Source: Croceicoccus sp. (GTDB taxonomy: Bacteria > Pseudomonadota > Alphaproteobacteria > Sphingomonadales > Sphingomonadaceae). From it: a DNA stretch of 12,065 bases. A program made the position numbers and the translations under genes. Under the pieces are notes generated by a model. The model was given only the letters and a program-made list of their open reading frames with translations, searched no databases and was not told where the DNA came from. The first letter of the stretch is position 1. Every line of letters begins with the position of its first letter. Below are positions 7,386 to 12,065 of the stretch, one piece after another. Location of the stretch: assembly GCA_029936705.1 (NCBI GenBank), contig JAPYSD010000051.1:1-12065 (forward strand), written 5' to 3'.

Positions 7386-7656
7386 TCGCCGGTCAGCGGG
7401 CGTTAAGCGCGTTTCCGGCATAAGGCAGGCGGCTGTTCGGCAGGACCGCCGGACGTAGCCAACTGGAATTCGCAAGGCCATGGGTCATCCGGCCCCTTGC
7501 AACAACCGGCCCGACTTGCTTGAATGGGCCTCCCCCTCGGGAAACGTGCCAATGACAGGTTCGCGAACCTGCGGCGCAATTCAGGCATCGGCAACAGCAT
7601 GCCCGGCCCCCGCCGGAATGCGCCGTATCGTTTTGGACAGAACAAGGACTGAATGA
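7386..7656 (+). other. 271-base gap between pth and the secreted-protein gene
   Basis: The gap holds a 16-bp perfect palindrome (7556-7571) and an imperfect hairpin at 7597-7621: GCAT and CCGGC pair with GCCGG and ATGC around a short C-rich loop. The hairpin lies about 20 bases upstream of the AAGGA ribosome binding site at 7644-7648. No convincing intrinsic terminator for pth and no confident -35/-10 pair were found. A 58-codon open frame (7480-7656) whose stop abuts the next start has uncharacteristic codon use and is not called a gene. Confidence 0.5.
7556..7571. promoter_or_regulatory. 16-bp perfect palindrome, possible operator
   Basis: CAGGTTCGCGAACCTG is a perfect inverted repeat with no spacer, ending 85 bases before the ATG at 7657. 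Its shape suits a dimeric repressor or activator. With no room for a loop except by breaking central pairs, and no T-run after it, it is a poor terminator. It contains GTTC and GAAC halves, but their spacing is 2 bases, not the 7 bases of the alphaproteobacterial LexA box. The cognate protein is unknown. Confidence 0.4.
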
Positions 7657-8199
7657 ATGAAATTTGCCAAGCTCGCCGCCGCCGCCGCGGCGCTCGCCAT
7701 CGTGCCCGCCACTGCCCATGCGCAGGAAGCCGCCCCCGCCGCAGCCCCCGCGGCTGTCGAGGTGACGCAGGGCGCATCGGTGACCGGCAATGACGGCAAC
7801 CCGATCGGCACCGTCGGCCAGGTGACCGCCGATGCCGCCATCGTGAACACCGGCTCGCACGAGATTCCGCTGCCGCTGAACGCGTTCGGCAAGGACGAGA
7901 ACGGCCTGACCCTCAACATCACCAAGACCGAGCTGGACACTGCCTTCGCGCAGCAGATGGCCGAGGCCAAGGCCGCGCTCGACGCCGCGATGGTCGCGGG
8001 CGCCGCTGTCGGCACCGCGGATTCGCAGCCGCTGGGCACCATCGACACGGTCGAGGGCGACAATGTCGTGCTCGCGCTTGCCGGTGCGGACCAGAAGGTC
8101 ACGCTGGGCAAGGAGATGTTCGCGCTCGACAACAATGGCGGCGTGATCGTGCTGGCGACGCTGGCCCAGATCCAGCAGGCGATGCCTTCGGAAGGCTAA
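7657..8199 (+). CDS. Secreted protein with two PRC-barrel-like repeats, function unknown
   Basis: The product is 180 residues from ATG 7657, with AAGGA at 7644-7648 spaced 8 bases. Residues 1-22 are a Sec signal peptide ending AHA, followed by an Ala/Pro-rich stretch to about 33. The rest is a tandem duplication. Half one (39-97) and half two (115-176) align without gaps over their first 27 positions at an offset of 76. They share G39/G115, A40/A116, V42/V118, D46/D122, P49/P125, GT 51-52/127-128, V56/V132 and D59/D135. The pattern, a start like GxxVxxxDxxPIGTV followed by short beta strands and a late Asp-Asn-Gly-type turn, resembles PRC-barrel domains, but I have not matched it to a named family. 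A helical Ala-rich segment (95-114) joins the halves. It has no cysteines and no obvious catalytic residues. It lies between pth and ychF, which are often adjacent elsewhere, so it may be a lineage-specific insertion. Confidence 0.85.
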   Translation: MKFAKLAAAAAALAIVPATAHAQEAAPAAAPAAVEVTQGASVTGNDGNPIGTVGQVTADAAIVNTGSHEIPLPLNAFGKDENGLTLNITKTELDTAFAQQMAEAKAALDAAMVAGAAVGTADSQPLGTIDTVEGDNVVLALAGADQKVTLGKEMFALDNNGGVIVLATLAQIQQAMPSEG

Positions 8200-8324
8200 G
8201 CCGCGATTGAAGGGACCGGCCGGCGATGGCCGCGTGAAAACCGCACCTCCACTGGCAAACTGAGACTGGCTATTTCGGGCGTCACCGCCTATCGGGCCAG
8301 CCAGACCAGAGATCGGAGTTCAAG

Positions 8325-9425
8325 ATGGGTTTTCGTTGCGGCATCGTCGGCCTTCCTAATGTCGGCAAGTCGACGCTTTTCAACGCGCTGACCGAGACGC
8401 AGGCCGCGCAGGCGGCGAACTATCCCTTCTGCACGATCGAACCCAATGTCGGGCAGGTCGGCGTTCCCGATGAGCGGCTGGACAAGATCGCCGCCATCGC
8501 CAAATCCGAAAAGATCATCCCCACCCAGCTGGCCTTCGTCGACATCGCGGGCCTGGTAAAGGGCGCGTCCAAGGGCGAAGGGCTTGGCAACCAGTTCCTC
8601 GGCAACATCCGCGAGGTGGACGCAATCGTCCACGTCCTGCGCTGTTTCGAGGATGACGACATCCAGCACGTTGCCAACAAGGTCGATCCCATCGCCGATG
8701 CCGAGGTGGTGGAAACCGAACTGCTGATGAGCGACCTGGAAAGCCTGGAAAAGCGCGTTCCCGCCGCCGCCAAGCGTGCGACCGGCGGCGACAAGGAATC
8801 GAAGATCGCCGCCAGCGTTCTGGGCCAGGCCATGGAACTGCTGCGCGAGGGCAAGCCCGCCCGCCTGACCGAGCCGAAGGACGACGAGGAGGCCCGCGTC
8901 TTCGCGCAGGCGCAGCTGCTGACCGCCAAGCCCGTGCTCTATGTTTGCAACGTGGCCGAGGAAGACGCCGCCGAGGGCAACGCCCTGTCGGCAAAGGTGT
9001 TCGAGAAGGCCGCCGCCGAAGGCGCGCAGGCCGTCGTCGTGTCCGCCGCGATCGAGAGCGAGATCGTCGCCATGGCGCCCGAGGACCGCGCCGAGTTCCT
9101 GGAAGCCATCGGGCTTGAGGAAAGCGGCCTCGCCCGCGTGATCCGCGCCGGCTACGATCTGCTGAAGCTCAAGACCTTCTTCACCGCCGGTCCCAAGGAA
9201 ACCCGCGCCTGGACCTTCCCGTCCGGGTCGAAGGCCCCGCAGGCCGCGGGCGAGATCCACACCGATTTCGAACGCGGCTTCATCCGTGCCGAGACCATCG
9301 CCTTTGACGACTATGTCACGCTGGGCGGCGAAAGCGCCGCGCGCGAAGCGGGCAAGTTGCGGCAGGAGGGCAAGGAGTATGTCGTGCAGGACGGCGACGT
9401 GATGCACTTCAAGTTCAACGTCTGA
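8325..9425 (+). CDS. ychF: Redox-regulated ATPase YchF (Obg-family, OLA1 homologue)
   Basis: YchF is a cytoplasmic P-loop ATPase of the Obg family that binds ribosomes and is linked to translation and oxidative-stress responses. The product is 366 residues, near the E. coli length (363). It shows the Walker A/G1 motif GLPNVGKS at 9-16, the G3 region DIAG at 73-76 with hydrophobic L77 in the place of the usual catalytic glutamine, and NVAE at 209-212 where GTPases have NKxD. This NxxE form is the hallmark of YchF's preference for ATP over GTP. A C-terminal TGS domain (about 283-366) begins LKTFFTAGPKETRAW and ends VMHFKFNV, as is typical. CGGAG at 8314-8318 lies 6 bases before ATG 8325. The 125 bases upstream separate it from the secreted-protein gene, and a hairpin terminator follows the stop. 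Confidence 0.98.
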   Translation: MGFRCGIVGLPNVGKSTLFNALTETQAAQAANYPFCTIEPNVGQVGVPDERLDKIAAIAKSEKIIPTQLAFVDIAGLVKGASKGEGLGNQFLGNIREVDAIVHVLRCFEDDDIQHVANKVDPIADAEVVETELLMSDLESLEKRVPAAAKRATGGDKESKIAASVLGQAMELLREGKPARLTEPKDDEEARVFAQAQLLTAKPVLYVCNVAEEDAAEGNALSAKVFEKAAAEGAQAVVVSAAIESEIVAMAPEDRAEFLEAIGLEESGLARVIRAGYDLLKLKTFFTAGPKETRAWTFPSGSKAPQAAGEIHTDFERGFIRAETIAFDDYVTLGGESAAREAGKLRQEGKEYVVQDGDVMHFKFNV

Positions 9426-9434
9426 CAAAACACG

Positions 9435-9458
9435 GCCCGACCCGCGTCGGGCACTTTT
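9435..9458 (+). terminator. Intrinsic terminator after ychF
   Basis: GCCCGAC (9435-9441) pairs perfectly with GTCGGGC (9446-9452) around the loop CCGC, and ACTTTT follows. The stem is 7 GC-rich base pairs, and the T-run is short. It starts about 10 bases after the ychF stop. Confidence 0.78.
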
Positions 9459-9512
9459 CGGCGTTCCGCCCGTTCCCTTGGCACTTATCAGTCAATCCGG
9501 GGGAACAATCAC

Positions 9513-10313
9513 ATGGTCGACAAATCCGAAAAATTCCGCTGGCTCGTCAGGGTCGGCTATTTTTCACGCGCCATTCTGTACACGCTGATCGGCGTTATCG
9601 CGCTGACCAGTGTCGGCAACATCCAGCAGGGCACGAACGGCGTGTTCCGCGCGATCGAGGATTTCCCGGCGGGTATCTTCATCCTCTGGCTGCTTGTCGT
9701 GGGACTGACGGCGTACGGCTTGTTCCGCCTCGCCTCGACCTTTTTCGATATCGAGAATCACGGCAGCGACAAGAAGGGCATCGCCCAGCGCATCGGCCAC
9801 GCGGGCAGCGCCATCGGCCATTTCGCGCTCGCCTATTCCGCCTACAAGTTCGCGACCAATTCCGAAAGCGGATCGGGCGGCGGTGCGCAGGAAGCCGCTT
9901 CGGGCGTTCTCTCGTTCCCCTTCGGTGACGTGGTGCTCGGGCTGCTGGGTCTCTGCTTCCTCGGCACCGCGGTGTTCCAGGCCAAGAAGGGCATCACCGG
10001 CAGCTTCATGAACCGCATCAGCGCGCAGGCTCCCGACGTCACGCGCTGGCTGGGCGGTGCGGGCTACCTGGCGCGCGCCATCGTCTTCGTCGTCATCGGC
10101 TGGTCGCTGATCCGCTCGGGCTGGTTCTCCAGCAGCGGGAACGTGAAGACCCTGGGCAATGCAGTCGCCAGCCTTGCAGATGACGGTATCTGGTTCACGC
10201 TGACCGCCGTCGGCCTGCTGCTCTTCGGTCTCTTCAGCTTCGTGCTGGCACGTTACCGGATCATTCCGGACATGGACGCATCGGGCAGCACCCCGGCGTT
10301 CCGCGCAGGCTGA
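9513..10313 (+). CDS. DUF1206 family six-helix membrane protein
   Basis: The 266-residue product is an inner-membrane protein with six predicted helices at about 16-33, 54-73, 95-113, 137-155, 181-200 and 226-246. They form three two-helix repeats. Each repeat opens with a related glycine/arginine motif: RVGYFSRAILYTLIG at 13-27, RIGHAGSAIGHFALA at 93-107 and WLGGAGYLARAIVFVVIG at 179-196. This threefold pattern is the signature of DUF1206, whose function is unknown. GGGGGA at 9499-9504 is a strong ribosome binding site 8 bases before ATG 9513. The gene stands alone: the ychF terminator lies upstream, and a convergent gene ends 3 bases after its stop. A Gly/Ser-rich loop at about 116-130 and the short C-terminal tail are the only parts clearly outside the membrane. 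Confidence 0.9.
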   Translation: MVDKSEKFRWLVRVGYFSRAILYTLIGVIALTSVGNIQQGTNGVFRAIEDFPAGIFILWLLVVGLTAYGLFRLASTFFDIENHGSDKKGIAQRIGHAGSAIGHFALAYSAYKFATNSESGSGGGAQEAASGVLSFPFGDVVLGLLGLCFLGTAVFQAKKGITGSFMNRISAQAPDVTRWLGGAGYLARAIVFVVIGWSLIRSGWFSSSGNVKTLGNAVASLADDGIWFTLTAVGLLLFGLFSFVLARYRIIPDMDASGSTPAFRAG

Positions 10314-10316
10314 ACG

Positions 10317-10817
10317 TCACGCTCCGCACTGGAGCGTGCCCTCCGCCTCGTAGACCGTCTTGCCCTTGTTGTTGCTGATCCTGAGCGAACCCGGCCAGCT
10401 GGTGGATTCCAATCCGCTCTGCTCGCCGGTTTCGCCGGATTGCTTCAGTTCGAAGGCATAATCGCTACCCGAATAGTTTTGCCAGCTGTCGAGCGGAAGC
10501 GACGCACCGCCCTTGTCGGGCGAAAGCGTCACGATCTCGCCGTCCAGCTTGAGGAAACCGCGGTCCGGCTGCGCAAGCGCGATAACCGACAGGCTGTTCT
10601 GCGGCGCGAACCCGCAGCCCGCGCCGAACAGGTCGTTCTTCTCGATGTCGGTATAGGAAATCCGCTGGGGATCGACGGGCACGGCGGGGGGATTGTCGTG
10701 CTTGGCGCGGATCTCGGCCACGTCGGCGGCTTCCTGCGCGGGATCGCGTTCCTCGCCGCAAGCCGCGGTCAGCAGTGCGGGCACGGCGATCGCCGCCAGC
10801 ATCATTCCCCTCATCAT
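10317..10817 (-). CDS. Small lipoprotein of unknown function
   Basis: The product is 166 residues from ATG 10817. The N-terminus MMRGMMLAAIAVPALLTAAC is a lipoprotein signal with C20 as the lipidation site. The lipobox LTAAC has Thr at -3, slightly off consensus, and Gly follows, so there is no Asp retention signal. After a charged, proline-containing linker (about 21-52) comes a compact, probably beta-rich domain with YTDIEKNDLFGAGCGF (C68 in it) and a C-terminal LQCGA (C164). C68 and C164 could form a disulfide. I do not recognise a named family with certainty. The frame stays open further upstream into mutL, but those codons are a shadow of mutL. ATG 10814 is an equal alternative start. 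The gene begins 17 bases after the mutL stop on the same strand, so co-transcription is likely. Codon use matches its neighbours. Confidence 0.8.
   Translation of the reverse strand: MMRGMMLAAIAVPALLTAACGEERDPAQEAADVAEIRAKHDNPPAVPVDPQRISYTDIEKNDLFGAGCGFAPQNSLSVIALAQPDRGFLKLDGEIVTLSPDKGGASLPLDSWQNYSGSDYAFELKQSGETGEQSGLESTSWPGSLRISNNKGKTVYEAEGTLQCGA
10318..10338. terminator. Perfect hairpin at the convergent gene ends, weak terminator candidate
   Basis: CACGCTCC (10318-10325) pairs with GGAGCGTG (10331-10338) around a 5-base loop. It overlaps the last codons of the minus-strand lipoprotein gene and starts 4 bases after the DUF1206 stop. No T-run follows on either strand. It could slow RNA polymerase or protect 3' ends of both transcripts, but it does not meet the usual intrinsic terminator pattern. 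Confidence 0.4.
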
Positions 10818-10834
10818 CAGTCTCTTTTCCCGTT

Positions 10835-12065
10835 CTATTTTCGTCCGAAAAGCTTCTCGACGTCGCCCATGGACAGCTTGACCCATGTCGGGCGTCCGTG
10901 ATTGCACTGGCCCGACCGCGGCGTGCGCTCCATCTCGCGCAGCAACGCGTTCATTTCCGCCACCGACAGGCGCCGCCCTGCCCTCACCGATCCGTGACAG
11001 GCCATGGTCGCCAGCACCAGGTCGAGCTTTTCGCCCAGCAGCAGCGCTTCGCCATTCTGCGCGATGTCGTCGGCGATATCCTGCAGCAGCGACTGGCAGT
11101 TCGCGCCCGACAAGGCCGCGGGCAGCGATCGGACAAGCATAGCGTCGGGACCGAAGCGCTCGACCCCGAGGCCCAGTTCGCCCAGCCGGTCGGCGGCGCT
11201 TTCGATCCGGTCGCAATCGCCTTCGTCCAGTTCGACGACTTCGGGCATCAATAGCGCCTGCGCCCGCGCCACGCCGCTATCGGCCCCCGCCGCGCGCAGC
11301 CGTTCAAGGGTCAGCCGTTCATGCGCCGCATGCTGGTCAACGATCACCAGCCCGTCCGACGCCTCGGCAACGATATAGGTTTCCGCGATCTGCCCTCGCG
11401 CGGCGCCCATCGGGAATTCGTCCACCTCTGGCGCGGCCATCGCGGCTTCTTCCGCCCGCGCCGATGGCTCCAGGATTGCCGCTTCCATGGCGCGAAAGGC
11501 GTTCTGCGCCGGGCTATGCGGGGCTGCCTGCTGCGGATGCGCGGCGAACATCGGGCGCTGCTCGCGCAGGGCCAGCGAAAGCGCGTCGCCGATGGGGGCC
11601 GCCATCGGTTCGGACTGCCACGCCGCCATCGCCTGCGCGGATGGCTGCTGCGCCGAACGCCGGTCGCCCGCCGACAGCGAATCGCGCAGACCGCCCACGA
11701 TCAGCGAGCGCACGGCGGCGGCATCGCGGAACCGCACCTCGGTCTTGGCGGGATGCACGTTCACATCGACCTCGCTGGGCGGCACGGTCAGGAACAGCGC
11801 CAGCACCGCGTGACGGTCGCGCGCCAGCATGTCGGCATAGGCACCGCGCACCGCACCAACCAGCAGCCGGTCCTTTACCGGGCGGCCATTGACGAACAGG
11901 TACTGGTGATCGGCCACGCCCCGGTTGTAGGTCGGGAGTCCCGCAATGCCGGTCAGCCGCAGCGGTGCATCGACCGGTCCGCGCGCGCAATCGATGCTGA
12001 CCGCATTGTCGGCCAGTTCGCGCGCGACCAGGCGCGACACGCGCGTTTCCAGGCTCTCGCCCGGC
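10835..12065 (-). CDS. mutL: DNA mismatch repair protein MutL, 5' end missing
   Basis: MutL couples MutS mismatch recognition to strand incision. The gene enters from the right edge, and 409 codons are visible up to the TAG at 10837-10835. The N-terminal ATPase motifs lie outside the window. Visible first is the transducer region, starting near ETRVSRLVARELADNA and including LFVNGRPVKDRLL and the conserved DVNVHPAKTEVRF. Then comes a low-complexity Ala/Gln/Pro linker, then the C-terminal dimerisation and nuclease domain. That domain carries the metal-binding endonuclease motif DQHA(X)2E(X)4E as DQHAAHERLTLE (11338-11303), ACHGSV, and CNHGRP (10906-10889), where Asn replaces the common Pro. 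A beta-clamp-binding-type motif QALLMP (11260-11243) is also present. This marks an incising MutL, as in bacteria lacking MutH. GTG 12040 is internal, not the true start. The lipoprotein gene follows 17 bases downstream. Confidence 0.97.
   Translation of the reverse strand, partial: PGESLETRVSRLVARELADNAVSIDCARGPVDAPLRLTGIAGLPTYNRGVADHQYLFVNGRPVKDRLLVGAVRGAYADMLARDRHAVLALFLTVPPSEVDVNVHPAKTEVRFRDAAAVRSLIVGGLRDSLSAGDRRSAQQPSAQAMAAWQSEPMAAPIGDALSLALREQRPMFAAHPQQAAPHSPAQNAFRAMEAAILEPSARAEEAAMAAPEVDEFPMGAARGQIAETYIVAEASDGLVIVDQHAAHERLTLERLRAAGADSGVARAQALLMPEVVELDEGDCDRIESAADRLGELGLGVERFGPDAMLVRSLPAALSGANCQSLLQDIADDIAQNGEALLLGEKLDLVLATMACHGSVRAGRRLSVAEMNALLREMERTPRSGQCNHGRPTWVKLSMGDVEKLFGRK

Noticed and set aside
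7480..7656. 58-codon open frame whose TGA directly abuts the ATG of the secreted-protein gene
   Set aside because: By hand count about 40 percent of its codons end in A or T, unlike the strongly GC3-rich neighbours. AAGG lies only 2 bases from its ATG, and the product has no recognisable feature.
8289..9428. 379-codon open frame on the minus strand
   Set aside because: It is the exact antisense shadow of ychF. Its length matches the host gene, and the product is low-complexity with no motifs.
9479..9495. TGGCAC resembling a sigma-54 -24 box upstream of the DUF1206 gene
   Set aside because: The matching -12 position reads AGTC rather than TTGC at the required spacing, so the essential GC is missing.
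1..12065. Mobile element, defence island, CRISPR or biosynthetic cluster
   Set aside because: No direct-repeat arrays, transposase or integrase motifs, tRNA-flanked insertion or compositional break were seen. Nearly all genes are conserved housekeeping or envelope families.

Overview
The window is ordinary-looking chromosome from a GC-rich alphaproteobacterium, most likely a member of Sphingomonadales (Sphingomonadaceae or Erythrobacteraceae). The reasons are the strong preference for G or C at third codon positions, a two-subunit glycyl-tRNA synthetase (glyQ, glyS) followed by ppdK, the rplY-pth-ychF neighbourhood, a MutL with a nuclease motif, and tandem TraB/GumN-family genes. The family-level placement is an inference. 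I see no phage, transposon, CRISPR array, tRNA or rRNA, and no defence or secondary-metabolism system.

Left block, minus strand (1-3999): read in the direction of transcription, glyQ overlaps glyS by 4 bases (ATGA), and ppdK follows after 128 bases. ppdK is cut by the left edge, leaving its first 284 codons. glyQ and glyS make the alpha2beta2 glycyl-tRNA synthetase. ppdK interconverts pyruvate and phosphoenolpyruvate.

Middle block, plus strand (4098-10313): two adjacent TraB/GumN (TIKI-like) genes face away from glyQ. The first product has a Sec signal peptide and the second a lipoprotein signal. Then come rplY (ribosomal protein L25/Ctc) with a strong intrinsic terminator, pth (peptidyl-tRNA hydrolase), an unnamed secreted protein built from two PRC-barrel-like halves, ychF (translation-associated P-loop ATPase) with its own terminator, and a six-helix DUF1206 membrane protein. 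The rplY-pth-ychF core is a translation and ribosome-rescue neighbourhood; the secreted duplicated-domain protein is an insertion into it.

Right block, minus strand (10317-12065): mutL is cut by the right edge, so its ATPase core is mostly missing. A small lipoprotein gene of unknown function starts 17 bases after its stop. The lipoprotein gene converges on the DUF1206 gene with only 3 bases between stop codons, and an 8-bp perfect hairpin lies there.

The points most worth a second look are the paired TraB/GumN proteins, the internally duplicated secreted protein between pth and ychF together with the 16-bp perfect palindrome upstream of it, and the tight terminator-to-start spacing at pth. 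None amounts to an evident new system. Several very long antisense reading frames are shadows of well-recognised genes.
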